From Dyadobacter soli (GTDB lineage Bacteria; Bacteroidota; Bacteroidia; Cytophagales; Spirosomataceae), in the NCBI RefSeq assembly GCF_900101885.1, contig NZ_FNAN01000011.1, positions 62,001 to 126,000 of the forward strand: a stretch of DNA of 64,000 bases. The letters are read 5' to 3'. How positions within the stretch are numbered: the first letter of the stretch is position 1; every line of letters begins with the position of its first letter. This document shows, one piece after another, positions 45,275-54,622 of the stretch. A model generated the notes under the pieces. That model was not told where the DNA came from, ran no database searches, and saw only the letters and a list, made by a program, of their open reading frames with translations. The position numbers and the translations under genes were made by a program.

Positions 45275-46645
45275 TTATGCGGGTTTGATATTCTGATTGA
45301 CGCAGAACACATTTTCCGGATCATATTTGGCTTTGATCCGCGCGAGTTTTTCATAGTTACTTCCATATGTCGCTTTCACGCGGTCCGCGCCTTCTTCCAT
45401 CATAAAATTGACATACGCACCACCGGCGCCATGCGGGTGTAGCTCTTCCCAATAGTCTCTCGCAAACCGGGTTACCACATCTTTTTCAGTCGGTTCCGGC
45501 GATACCCCGGCGATCACCATCGACCAGGTAGCATCGCGGTAGTTCCAGGCGGTGGCGTCTTTCGGCACGCGGCTGGCGGCGCCGTTGATCGGGTAGAGGT
45601 GCATTCCCGAAAAGAAATTGGGAATTCTGTGCGCATGCTTGATATGCACATCCATCACTTCCGGCGAGAGGTGTTTCACAAAATCGCCTTTCCAGTACCA
45701 TTGCAGGCCGGGCACAAAAAGGTCGTCGAACATCGTTTGGAGTGCCGGAACGGGCATTGGTCCGGTGGCGTCGATCAATGGTGCGCGGAATTTGCGTACC
45801 ATATCAAAAACTTCGGCAGCCTCTTCCTCGTCGATGCAGCTCCACACAATGCCGCACATCAATCGCAAGTGGTATTGTTCGGGAAAAATAGGAGCAGGGG
45901 GGATTTTGTGAAAATTAAAAAAGCCACTCACTGTATCCGGCGCCTGCTTGATGAAATCCTGGTACCATTCCATCATCGCCTTCGCTTCATTGATATCCCA
46001 GAACATCGGCCCGCCGTAAACCGTGTGCACGTTGTGTGCGCGGAACAGGAAAGAGGTTACCACCCCAAAATTGCCCCCGCCGCCGCGTATTGCCCAGAAA
46101 AGGTCCTCGTTTTCAGTGGGTGATGCTTTCACCAGATCGCCGTTGGCCAGTACCACATCCGCTTCGAGCAGATTGTCGATCGTGAGGCCCGCGAAGCGCG
46201 TCAAATGTCCCAAACCTCCTCCCAGGGTAAGTCCTCCGATGCCCGTTGTGGCATTGATGCCCGTCGGTACGGCAAGCCCGTGCGGGTGGCCGGCCGTATC
46301 CAGGTCGCCCAACAGGCAGCCGCCTTGTGCGCGGATCGTCCGGGCAGCGGGATCGACCGTCACATTGCGCATCGCGGACAAATCAATGACTAACCCTTGG
46401 TCACATACGCCGAGCCCGGCACCATTGTGTCCGCCGCAGCGAACGGCGACGACAAGATCGTTTTCCTGTGCAAAGTGAATGGCTTTAACGACGTCGGTCT
46501 CGTCTGCACAGCGGGCAATGAACCCGGGGCTTTTGTCGATCATGCCATTATGGACTTTTCTGACGGTGTGATAGTCAGCATCGCCGGGCGTAATCACCCG
46601 GCCCCTGAATTGGGGGATTGTTTTGAGGGAACTGTTTGCTTCCAT
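45275..46645 (-). CDS. FAD-binding (BBE-type) oxidoreductase
   Basis: A 456-residue flavoprotein of the berberine-bridge-enzyme type. The PCMH FAD domain contains VAVRCGGHNGAGLGVCDQGLVIDLS, where the His in CGGHN is the usual covalent FAD attachment. The Cys of bicovalent members would lie in the GGGLGHLTRFAGLTID segment, but His is found there, so a single covalent link is expected. GGGGNFGVVTSF and the C-terminal BBE motif YVNFM with NVFCVNQNIKP are present. Substrate not predictable. No export signal. It converges with PBP1A across a shared terminator. Confidence 0.92.
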   Translation of the reverse strand: MEANSSLKTIPQFRGRVITPGDADYHTVRKVHNGMIDKSPGFIARCADETDVVKAIHFAQENDLVVAVRCGGHNGAGLGVCDQGLVIDLSAMRNVTVDPAARTIRAQGGCLLGDLDTAGHPHGLAVPTGINATTGIGGLTLGGGLGHLTRFAGLTIDNLLEADVVLANGDLVKASPTENEDLFWAIRGGGGNFGVVTSFLFRAHNVHTVYGGPMFWDINEAKAMMEWYQDFIKQAPDTVSGFFNFHKIPPAPIFPEQYHLRLMCGIVWSCIDEEEAAEVFDMVRKFRAPLIDATGPMPVPALQTMFDDLFVPGLQWYWKGDFVKHLSPEVMDVHIKHAHRIPNFFSGMHLYPINGAASRVPKDATAWNYRDATWSMVIAGVSPEPTEKDVVTRFARDYWEELHPHGAGGAYVNFMMEEGADRVKATYGSNYEKLARIKAKYDPENVFCVNQNIKPA

Positions 46646-47053
46646 CTGAGAGCGAGTTTAAATGAGGAACAAGAAAAATCTTGCCGGTCCGGGGAGACCG
46701 CATTTCAGATCATGTGGTGTAGCAAAGCAAAATTGGCCGGGATTTCGGTAATCGAAGGGTGAAGTTCCAGTCTATTGTAAATATAATAATTTTTTGAACC
46801 TCAAACACAGCCGCTTACGAAGCGCGAAAATGAATGGAAAAGAATTGGCAGCAATCGTTACCCCGGAGGTGATCATGGACCAAGCGAAGGCGATGGCTTG
46901 GAAGAAGTGGCTTGTTTACAGGTTATTACAGTTCATACAGCGATTATGACGCTTCGGCGGATTTAACAAGGGAAATGGCAGGCCGACAGGGCATTTTTGC
47001 AACGTCGGCCCCCTGTGCCGGCAGTTTATTCCAAACTGTTATTGTCAAAAGCC
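46646..47053. other. 408-bp spacer between a FAD oxidoreductase and a cytochrome c gene
   Basis: Divergent promoter region. There is one 39-codon frame at 46830-46949 starting with ATG, without recognisable motif, which could be a leader or a remnant. I see no other gene, RNA or repeat. Confidence 0.5.
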
Positions 47054-47914
47054 ATGTTAAAGAAAATTATGAAATGGACCGGCCGCGCGTTGCTGGTCGT
47101 GCTGCTGCTAGCACTCGGTTACTACACCAAAGCTTACATTGCGATAAGCGGCCGCAAAAGTAAAGTCTACACGGTAAAGCCTGTCAAACTCGACATTCCG
47201 ACCGATTCCGCCACCATCGCCATGGGCAAGCGCCTCGTAACCACCAAGGGTTGTACCGACTGCCACGAAAAAGACCTCGGCGGCAAAGTACTCTTCGAAC
47301 AAAAAGGATTGGGCAGGCTCGTAGCGCGCAATCTTACCAAAGGTAAAGGTGGTGTGTCCAAAGATTTCGATACCGACGACTGGGTGCGCGCGATCCGTCA
47401 TGGGGTGCAGCAAGACGGCACGCCGCTCATTTATATGCCGTCGGCGGGGTTTAACCAACTGAGCGAAACCGACCTGAAAGCGGTGATTGCTTACTGCGAA
47501 CAGGTAGCTCCTGTGGACCGCGAGGTTCCGGCATGTGATATCGGTGTGGGCGCTACTATCCTGGCCGATCTGGGAGAACTGGAATTGTTCGAGGCCGAAA
47601 AAATCGACCATAATGCGGCATTGCCCCTGGCGATCCGCGAAGGCGTCACGGCCGATTTCGGGAAGTATGTGTCGCAAATTTGTACCGGCTGTCACAAGCC
47701 CGACATGAAAGGCACACCGGGAGATGGCGGTACGCCCAACATTTCATCCACCGGCCCGAGCGCCCGATGGACCGACGAGCAGTTTTTCCAGACCCTTCGC
47801 ACGGGCAAGCGGCCGGATGGTTCCGAACTGAAAGCGCCTATGCCCTGGCAGATGACCGCGGCGTTTTCGGATACCGAAATGCGGGCTTTGCGCGTGTACC
47901 TGAAAAGTATCTGA
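47054..47914 (+). CDS. Membrane-anchored dihaem cytochrome c
   Basis: A 286-residue protein with an N-terminal anchor helix (RALLVVLLLALGYY) and two haem c motifs, GCTDCH (Cys67) and ICTGCHKP (Cys210), each followed by a candidate distal Met region (late MPSAGFNQL and APMPWQM). The layout matches two fused class I cytochrome c domains facing the periplasm. It would carry electrons, typically as subunit of an alcohol or glucose dehydrogenase or a small c-type carrier. No partner dehydrogenase is adjacent; the FAD oxidoreductase 400 bases upstream is divergent and lacks an export signal. Confidence 0.93.
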   Translation: MLKKIMKWTGRALLVVLLLALGYYTKAYIAISGRKSKVYTVKPVKLDIPTDSATIAMGKRLVTTKGCTDCHEKDLGGKVLFEQKGLGRLVARNLTKGKGGVSKDFDTDDWVRAIRHGVQQDGTPLIYMPSAGFNQLSETDLKAVIAYCEQVAPVDREVPACDIGVGATILADLGELELFEAEKIDHNAALPLAIREGVTADFGKYVSQICTGCHKPDMKGTPGDGGTPNISSTGPSARWTDEQFFQTLRTGKRPDGSELKAPMPWQMTAAFSDTEMRALRVYLKSI

Positions 47915-48053
47915 TCGGGCCGGATCAAATCAATACGGAGGATGGCGTTGGAGTTTTCACGAATTATTTGGAAATTGGACGCCATCTACTCAATCCGTTT
48001 CTTCTCATTACTTAGCCGGTTAATTGACATAAAACATTTCACCGGGTTTTTTT

Positions 48054-48791
48054 ATGAGTAGAATCAAATGTTTGATCATTGACGACGAGCCGCACGCGGC
48101 TGGCATTCTCGAATCCTACATCGGCGAATTGGACGCGCTGGAACACGTAGGGACTTTCTATGAGGCGATTGACGCGCTGATGTATCTTCAACGCAACAAG
48201 ATCGACCTGCTTTTCCTGGACGTGATGCTTCCCAAAGTAACGGGAGACGCATTCCTGAAAATGCTGCCCTGCCGGCCCAGGGTTATCTACCTGTCGACCA
48301 GGAAGAAAAAGTGGAAGCCGGGTGACGACGGTCACATTATGGGCTGCCTCAGGAAGCCTGTCGCGTTCAACGATTTCATGACGGTTATCGACCGCTATTT
48401 CGCAGCAATACCGCCGGCGATGAGGCGCAGCATCCAGCGAAGGCGGAAGCGTCCCGTCGCAGACCGTGGGCCTTTTATTTACCTTTTTTCGGATAAATCG
48501 ATCGTGAAAGTATTCACGCAGGAGGTGTTGTATATCGAGGGCGTTAAACATTACTCGAAAATCACGACTACGGAAGGGGAGATCATTATTCACCAGGGAT
48601 TGGCGGCTATCGAAGGGCAGTTTGCCGGTAAAGGCTTCATGCGAATACACCGTGCGCTGATCGTGTCGGTTTGCAAGGTGACGGGAGTTGGAGAAAGTAC
48701 GATCCAGATAGGCACGCACATCCTGCCCGTGAGCCGGCCCTATCGCGGAAAGATCCGGCAGGAGATACACACAGGCCTCCGAAGCGTATAG
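48054..48791 (+). CDS. Orphan LytTR-family response regulator
   Basis: A 245-residue regulator. Receiver domain with IIDDEPHA (Asp pair), phospho-acceptor Asp56 in LLFLDVMLP, and a late CLRKPVAFNDFM with the conserved Lys. The C-terminal LytTR domain has YLFSDKSIVKVFTQEVLYIEGVKHYSKI and FMRIHRALIVSVCKV. No histidine kinase lies beside it, so its partner is encoded elsewhere, perhaps the extra LytS-like kinase at 24857. Single gene. Confidence 0.92.
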   Translation: MSRIKCLIIDDEPHAAGILESYIGELDALEHVGTFYEAIDALMYLQRNKIDLLFLDVMLPKVTGDAFLKMLPCRPRVIYLSTRKKKWKPGDDGHIMGCLRKPVAFNDFMTVIDRYFAAIPPAMRRSIQRRRKRPVADRGPFIYLFSDKSIVKVFTQEVLYIEGVKHYSKITTTEGEIIIHQGLAAIEGQFAGKGFMRIHRALIVSVCKVTGVGESTIQIGTHILPVSRPYRGKIRQEIHTGLRSV

Positions 48792-48941
48792 CGGAATTTA
48801 CAAACCATTTACGGCAGATGAAATCGTGCAACCGACTGTGACTCGATCCCGGCCCAATATCCGGAAGGTGGTGATGCATTCACGGTGGCGCTGAGGTTAA
48901 ATATTTTGGCAAGCCCGAAAAAGATCGATGATCAATTGAGA

Positions 48942-49337
48942 TCACGGGCATTCAGACTCACTTACCCCGTCGTAAACGACCATTTTCGCTGGTGCAATAT
49001 TGGTATTACAATAGCCAACCGCCTTATTTTGCTGCTCTGCATTGGGATCATAATGAAACTGCAGTTGAAAGACCGTATCCCGTTTTATCAACGATTGCGG
49101 AAGATTTATTACTGCTGCCAGATAGACTTCTTTACCCTCGCTACCATCCATTCTTGTCGCGTATTGGGTTGGCCTCAGAAGCCGTACCAGATGCGTTTCC
49201 GTTTTTGTCGGGCAATAACTTGTCAGGTACACGGCAGGGATGCACTGAATATCCGACACCGGTTCTGTATTGTCTTTGTTACAACTAAGGAAGGCCAGAA
49301 TAGCCACCGCCGATGCTATATTTTTGCTGAACCACAT
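48942..49337 (-). CDS. Small putative lipoprotein
   Basis: A 131-residue exported protein with signal peptide ending LAFLSC (lipobox) and an unrecognised cysteine-rich body. Four mature cysteines besides the lipobox one could form two disulfides. No homologue family known to me. The end and start positions fit standard spacing, and no better frame exists across this stretch. Function unknown. Confidence 0.62.
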   Translation of the reverse strand: MWFSKNIASAVAILAFLSCNKDNTEPVSDIQCIPAVYLTSYCPTKTETHLVRLLRPTQYATRMDGSEGKEVYLAAVINLPQSLIKRDTVFQLQFHYDPNAEQQNKAVGYCNTNIAPAKMVVYDGVSESECP

Positions 49338-49572
49338 ATTGGAATGCTATGGAATAATTGAATGGATTTTAGAACAGTTTCATTGAGGTACTTTGCATAG
49401 GATATATTCCGGCATTTAATGGTTGTAAAGTTAATACTAATGAAAAAGTCTGACCCGGTCGAAAATGAATTGCCTCATTCTTCGCGGCAATGTATCATCT
49501 GCCAAGGTACGCTCTTGCAACATAATTTCTCGCGGCAAGGCTCCTCGCTCATATGGCGGGCTCTCCGCGCAA

Positions 49573-51954
49573 TTATTCCTTCAATTTTAAAGCAAGGTTT
49601 AAGTTAACAGCCCTGCTGATTTGTAAACAAACCGTTGTCGCAACGATCAGTAATGAAATGATTGTTGCAGCGACGAAGGGCTGGAAGGAAATGTCGACCC
49701 GGTACGCAAAGGTTTGCAACCATTTGGAGGCTATCACCAGGGAAGTTGGCCAGGCTATCAAATTGGCTATGAGTATGATATAAAAAAATGGAGTTCCTAA
49801 CGTCAGCATAAGTTCGCTGCCGCGTGCGCCGAATACTTTCCTGACGGCTATTTCTTTCATTCTGAGGTGAATCGCTTGCGCTGCCGAGGCAAAGAAGCCC
49901 AGGGAGGCGATGAGCACGGCCAAAATCGAAAAATAAGTGAGTATCGATTGCAACTGCTCCTGTTTCGCATACAATTTACCATACAGTTCGTCGAGGAAAT
50001 GGTAGTTGAAGTTATCTCCATCCAACTTATTAATGCTATTCCATTCCCGGCCGAGGGTAGCCAGTACAGCCGGTATTGCATTGCCTTCGACACTGATCAT
50101 AATTTGCGTTTTAGGAGCGCCAAGCGGGTTGTTCATTAGGTACACGGTGGGTTGAACGTAGGATTCGAAGCCGGATGACTTTACATCTTTGGTCACGCCG
50201 ATGATCCTGTAATGACCGCTGCGGCCTTTGATCATTGTGCCGACAGGATTTGCCAGACCCATATTCCTGGCCGCAGTTTCGTTGATGACCGCATTGGCGG
50301 AGTCTACGGGGAATGACGAGGAGAAAGTTTGACCCTGTTTCAACCGGATGTTCAAGGTTTCAAAATAGTGGTAGCCCACCGCAACAGTCTGCATAGCATG
50401 TGTTTTGTTTTGAATCACATATTCGTGGGAAGCAGGCATGATCCCTCCTGGAACGTGGGACGATACGGCCACATCCTTTACGCCGGGAATCGCTTTTATC
50501 CGTGCATTAACGGATTCGAAACCTGCAGGCGTGTTATAAATCGCCATATTGTCAATATATAAAACCTGCCTGGCCTGAAAGCCCGGATCTTCTGATTTCA
50601 TGAAACTTATCTGCTGATTGATGATGATCAGCACTATGACAAAGCCGATGGCAAACGTAAATTGCAGCACGGGAATTACCCCTTTCGTCCAGGAGAACTG
50701 TCCGCCTTTTTCGAACTGATTTCCCCTTAACACCTCGGCAGGCCTGAATCCGGCCATCACCAGGGCGGGATAAGCCCCGGCCAATAGTGTTAATGCTATT
50801 ACGGCAAGCAGCAGCTGCATGGCTATTGCGCCATTTATTCCGGAAATTGACAGGTTTACATCCAGCAGTTGATTAAAATAAGGTAGACCCAATGCCACGA
50901 TCCCGAATGAGATCAGGGTGGCAACAATGCATTGGGAAAAGATCTCCGCCAGGAACTGAAAGACAATCTGCTGTTTACTAATGCCGCTCACTTTTTTGAT
51001 GCCCACTTCTTTGGCACGCCTGTTGGCCTGGGAAACATACAAATTTGTAAAATTCACACCCGTGACAATCAATATGATCAGCGCGAGAACGACGAGGCCT
51101 TTTACAATTTGATCATTGACGTGAGAACCGTAATGAGGCTTCAAATGCAGATTTTTTAGCGGGTCTAAAAAGATCGTGGGCGCATCCGACATGGCCAGCG
51201 CTTCCCTGGCTACCATACTGGTGTCTGCCAATGCGGCTTCCCTGTAAATTTGATCGATTTTTCTGGAAAGCAGGCCGATATCCGTACCTGGCTTTACCAA
51301 AAGGAAAGTCCTGTAAATCTGGTTGGCGTAGCTTTGATCCTTGCCCTGCGTAATGTCCTCGCTGAAACCGATGCAGTCGAAACTGAAATTAGTGTTACCC
51401 GGTGCATCCTCGGCAACCCCGGCAATGGTCATCGGCATCCCGCTCCTGGACATCATCATGACCGTTTTATTTTGAATATCGCTTTCGCCGGGAAAAAGTA
51501 CCTCGGCCGTTCGCCTGGAAAGCAAAACCGTGGGCGCAGCATTGTTAGGAGTTAGATGAAAGCCCATGGGTTTAATCCCCAGCATACCGGCCAGTGAATA
51601 GTCGGCGCCGACCCAATTTTTTATCAAAAACCTCCCCGAATTCGTGAAGAAGGGTAATTGAAACAATGCGGTATTCATCCGGCCCGTTTCTTCGACTTCC
51701 GGACAGGCGTTTTTAATGGCCGCGGCCAATTTTCCCGGCGTGTAAGGCGAAGCTCCGTTCGGCGTTTCCCGCTCTACCAGAAAAACCCGGTCCATGTTAC
51801 CGTTCCACTCATCATAGCTGGTTTCATTGGCAACATACAACGACACAAAAGTGAATGTGGCCAAACCGAGCGCGAGCCCGGCAATGTTCAGGAAATTATA
51901 CCCTTTGGATTTAAGAAAGGCCCGTAGCGCAATTTTGAGATGAAGCATCTTCAC
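49573..51954 (-). CDS. FtsX/MacB-type ABC transporter permease
   Basis: A 793-residue permease of the Bacteroidota FtsX-like family. It has an N-terminal helix (NFLNIAGLALGLATFTFVSLYV), a MacB-like periplasmic domain to about residue 270, a trio of helices (FTNLYVSQANRRAKEVGIKKVSG start), a second periplasmic domain, and a last three-helix block (IAVRKVFGARGSELMLTLGTPFFYIILIANLIAWPTSLVIA). The two FtsX cores each contain the usual RAxEVGIRK-type motif. No ATPase is encoded next to it, as is common for these Bacteroidota permeases. Substrate unknown. Confidence 0.9.
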   Translation of the reverse strand: MKMLHLKIALRAFLKSKGYNFLNIAGLALGLATFTFVSLYVANETSYDEWNGNMDRVFLVERETPNGASPYTPGKLAAAIKNACPEVEETGRMNTALFQLPFFTNSGRFLIKNWVGADYSLAGMLGIKPMGFHLTPNNAAPTVLLSRRTAEVLFPGESDIQNKTVMMMSRSGMPMTIAGVAEDAPGNTNFSFDCIGFSEDITQGKDQSYANQIYRTFLLVKPGTDIGLLSRKIDQIYREAALADTSMVAREALAMSDAPTIFLDPLKNLHLKPHYGSHVNDQIVKGLVVLALIILIVTGVNFTNLYVSQANRRAKEVGIKKVSGISKQQIVFQFLAEIFSQCIVATLISFGIVALGLPYFNQLLDVNLSISGINGAIAMQLLLAVIALTLLAGAYPALVMAGFRPAEVLRGNQFEKGGQFSWTKGVIPVLQFTFAIGFVIVLIIINQQISFMKSEDPGFQARQVLYIDNMAIYNTPAGFESVNARIKAIPGVKDVAVSSHVPGGIMPASHEYVIQNKTHAMQTVAVGYHYFETLNIRLKQGQTFSSSFPVDSANAVINETAARNMGLANPVGTMIKGRSGHYRIIGVTKDVKSSGFESYVQPTVYLMNNPLGAPKTQIMISVEGNAIPAVLATLGREWNSINKLDGDNFNYHFLDELYGKLYAKQEQLQSILTYFSILAVLIASLGFFASAAQAIHLRMKEIAVRKVFGARGSELMLTLGTPFFYIILIANLIAWPTSLVIASKWLQTFAYRVDISFQPFVAATIISLLIVATTVCLQISRAVNLNLALKLKE

Positions 51955-52106
51955 AGGTTTTTAGTGGAAGAAAGCGATTAGCTGGTATAAGGTCGCATAC
52001 CCTATCGATATACTTGTACTTACTAATATATTTAAATTTATTATATAAAAAGATTTTGGCTTTTTCAGGATTAAGTGCTTATAATTAGACGCATAAAAAA
52101 CTATAA

Positions 52107-53204
52107 ATGTCAGATAGAATTCGATACAAGACAAAGATCATGGTCATCGGTGCAGGTCAGGCCGGCCTGTCCGCCGCTTATCATCTAAAAAAACTGGGCT
52201 TGGAGATCGGCCCCGATTTCATAGTACTCGACGCGGCTTCGGCAGCAGGTGGCGCGTGGCAATATCGCTGGCCGTCGCTCACGCTTAGCACTGTGAACAA
52301 AATCCACGATTTACCCGGAATGGCTTTCGACGAGACCCTCGATACGGCTGGCACGACCGTGCAAGCCAGCATCGCCGTGCCTCATTACTTCGACCTTTAC
52401 GAGCAAAAATTCGGCATCCGGGTGTTTCGCCCGGTGAAAGTGGAGAATGTGTACCTCCACAACGACCGGTTCTACATTGATTCACAGAAAACGCTGTTTT
52501 CGGCAATGGGGATCATTAATGCCACCGGTACCTGGGAGAATCCTTACATTCCTGCCTACCCGGGGGCTGAGCTTTTCATGGGTGAACAGCTGCATACCAA
52601 AGATTTTAAAACTGCCGACTATTTCAAGGGAAAACGCGTTGTGGTGGTTGGCGGGGGTATATCGGCAATCCAATTACTCGACCAGATTTCAAAAGTGACC
52701 GCTACAATCTGGGTTACCCGCCGCCCGCCCGTTTTTAGAGAAGGCCCATTTGACGATGTGGCCGGCCACAAAGCCGTGGCGATGGTGGAAGAAAGGGTGA
52801 GAAACGGTCTGATACCTTCATCGGTCGTTTCCGTTACGGGGCTACCTCTTTCGCCGGAAGTGGTAGACATGAAACGGAGGGGCGTGCTCAACCGCTTTCC
52901 AATGTTCAGCGAGATCACCAGAGACGGTGTTAAATGGGAAGACGGCAGGGAGGAAAAGGCCGATGTCATTCTTTGGAACACCGGCTTTCGAGGGGCGCTG
53001 GAACATCTGAAAGCCGTTTTACCCAGGGAAGAAACCGGTGGCATTATCATGTCGGGCCGCCTGGCAACAATGGTCGCGAAAGAACCCCGCATCCATTTAC
53101 CGGGATACGGCCCGTCTGCATCCACTATCGGAGCCAATCGCGCCGGGGCGGTAGCAGCCCGGGAGTTGATGGCGACCCTTAATATCCTGGAAAGCCATCA
53201 TTGA
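52107..53204 (+). CDS. FAD-dependent NAD(P)-binding oxidoreductase (FMO-like)
   Basis: A 365-residue flavoprotein. FAD-binding motif VIGAGQAGLSAAYHLKKLG (GxGxxG) near residue 12, a GGAWQYRWPSLTLSTVN segment typical of flavin monooxygenases and Baeyer-Villiger relatives, then a second nucleotide-binding GxGxxG (VVVVGGGISAIQLLDQI), and a late ATG-like DVILWNTGFRGALEHL. It resembles FMO-type monooxygenases that are about 350-450 residues long. No export signal. Stands alone. Substrate unknown. Confidence 0.9.
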   Translation: MSDRIRYKTKIMVIGAGQAGLSAAYHLKKLGLEIGPDFIVLDAASAAGGAWQYRWPSLTLSTVNKIHDLPGMAFDETLDTAGTTVQASIAVPHYFDLYEQKFGIRVFRPVKVENVYLHNDRFYIDSQKTLFSAMGIINATGTWENPYIPAYPGAELFMGEQLHTKDFKTADYFKGKRVVVVGGGISAIQLLDQISKVTATIWVTRRPPVFREGPFDDVAGHKAVAMVEERVRNGLIPSSVVSVTGLPLSPEVVDMKRRGVLNRFPMFSEITRDGVKWEDGREEKADVILWNTGFRGALEHLKAVLPREETGGIIMSGRLATMVAKEPRIHLPGYGPSASTIGANRAGAVAARELMATLNILESHH

Positions 53205-53227
53205 CAGCATAACTTTCTGTAAATTTG
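53201..53227 (+). promoter_or_regulatory. Promoter upstream of the truncated RluA-like gene
   Basis: TTGACA at 53201-53206 and TAAATTTG at 53220-53227 (exact -7 box) are separated by 16 bases after the TTG. They lie about 53 bases ahead of the TTG start at 53280. Confidence 0.5.
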
Positions 53228-53279
53228 AATCCTTTTTTGACTAAGATCTCCGGTCGGCCCGGGTAATAAGCTGCATATT

Positions 53280-54077
53280 TTGAACAAAGGCTCAACGGAA
53301 AAACATTCTGTCATTCATTATTTTAACGAAATGCCCGGGGACTTTCCGCTTCCTGAAAAATTTACATACCCGTTTCACTACCAGCCGCAGCCGATCAGCC
53401 TGCTGGCTGTCAAAAAGCTGCAATCGCATTTGGAAGTACAACAAAACTGGGTACATAATTTTGGTCTGTCGGCGAGTGACGAAACCGTTATCGGTAAGAT
53501 GTTTGGTGTGCTGGTGGTAGTGACGCCTGACGGCAGGATCGGTTACCTGTCTGCTTTTTCGGGTAAACTGGCAGGTAGCAATCACCACGAAGGGTTTGTG
53601 CCACCGATCTTCGACGGATTGGCCGACGGCGGGTTTCTTAATGCAGGAATGCTCGAACTTTCCAATATCAACGAGCAGATCAGGGCATTGGAAACGCGAA
53701 AGCCAAAAAATTTCGAACAGGTAATACAATCATTGAAAACAGCACGAAAAATTCATTCATACCGACTTCAAAATGAGATTTACGACCAATACCATTTCTT
53801 AAACCAGGCCGGGGAAGAGAAAAGCCTGCGTGCCATCTTCGAAGGAGCCTTATACAAAAATCCCCCTGCCGGTGCAGGCGAGTGCGCGGCTCCCAAAATG
53901 CTGCAATATGCCTTTCGGCACGGCATGAAACCCGTTGCGATGGCTGAGTTCTGGTGGGGCAAGTCCCCAAAATCCGATTCTTGGAAACACCGGCATTTCT
54001 ATCCGGCCTGTCGCGAAAAATGTGAACCTATACTGGCGCATATGCTTGCCGGAATGGAGTTGGAAGACGCGCCCTGA
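53280..54077 (+). CDS. RluA-type pseudouridine synthase accessory domain without catalytic domain
   Basis: A 265-residue product that matches only the N-terminal part of the long (about 550 residue) Bacteroidota RluA-like 23S rRNA/tRNA pseudouridine synthases: IHYFNEMPGDFPLPEKFTYPF, GKMFGVLVVVTPDGRIGYLSAFSGKLAGSNHHEGFVPPIFD and the hallmark PPAGAGECAAPKMLQYAFRHGMKPVAMAEFWWG with FYPACREKCEPILAHML. The coiled linker before this is shorter than usual, and the synthase domain that should follow is missing: a stop occurs right after MELEDAP. The start is TTG, since conservation begins before the first ATG (53331). Either a pseudogene or a stand-alone accessory protein. Confidence 0.8.
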   Translation: MNKGSTEKHSVIHYFNEMPGDFPLPEKFTYPFHYQPQPISLLAVKKLQSHLEVQQNWVHNFGLSASDETVIGKMFGVLVVVTPDGRIGYLSAFSGKLAGSNHHEGFVPPIFDGLADGGFLNAGMLELSNINEQIRALETRKPKNFEQVIQSLKTARKIHSYRLQNEIYDQYHFLNQAGEEKSLRAIFEGALYKNPPAGAGECAAPKMLQYAFRHGMKPVAMAEFWWGKSPKSDSWKHRHFYPACREKCEPILAHMLAGMELEDAP

Positions 54078-54222
54078 CCGAAGACTCTCACGATTGTATG
54101 CATCGGAGTAGCAACCATGTAGCCTGCCCGGTTTGCTTTTGGGAGGATGACCCGGTTTCTTAACTTTTGCCAATTCTAACCAACTTAGTTTTTGTGAAAA
54201 TATCCGTATTATCATGTGGTAA

Positions 54223-54432
54223 AGTGCTCCGAGCAAGACCCAGGCGGACGATGCGTTGCTTTCGACAGTCGCCGATGCGTATACGATGGAAAAAGATAGC
54301 ACAAAAAGTACGCGGCGATTTCGGTTGATTCAAGGACTTAGTAAAGAAATTGGCGGCGATTTGAAGATATTCAGCAATATCGGAACGACGGTATCCCTGA
54401 CGTTCAATTCCGAAGACGCCTTTCGAGTATAA
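54223..54432 (+). pseudogene. Histidine-kinase ATPase (C-terminal) remnant
   Basis: A frame open over 70 codons, with a stop just before it and no start signal. Its translation reads like the end of a sensor kinase HATPase domain: ALLSTVADAYTMEKDSTKS (G1-box region, damaged), RLIQGLSKEIGGDLKIFSN (G2-box helix), IGTTVSLTF, ending EDAFRV. The G1 glycines are missing, so it is inactive. The rest of the kinase is absent. I see nothing else clear in 54078-54222 or 54433-54622. Confidence 0.75.
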
Positions 54433-54622
54433 ACGAATAAACCGTGTTGTAAGCGAGTTCAAACCGGCCCATAGTGATGTAAGCTCCGATCTTACTGTCG
54501 ACCAATGCATTATTAGTCAATTGGGTGAAAGGTTCGGAAGTTCCCGTGGATTTCTAGTTGCGAGCAGCAGATGTCCGACAGAACGATCCTGGGAGAGCCT
54601 TTGATAGAGTAAGTCGGATATG

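Noticed and set aside
45275..46645. Bicovalent FAD attachment in the BBE-type oxidoreductase
   Set aside because: The second Cys expected in the GGGLGHLTRFAG segment is replaced by His, so only the His attachment is supported.
46830..46949. 39-codon frame starting MNGKELAAIV
   Set aside because: Too short and without homologue signal to call as a gene; may be a leader or a remnant.
54160..54510. 116-codon minus-strand frame
   Set aside because: It is antisense to the histidine-kinase remnant, whose translation is much more protein-like.
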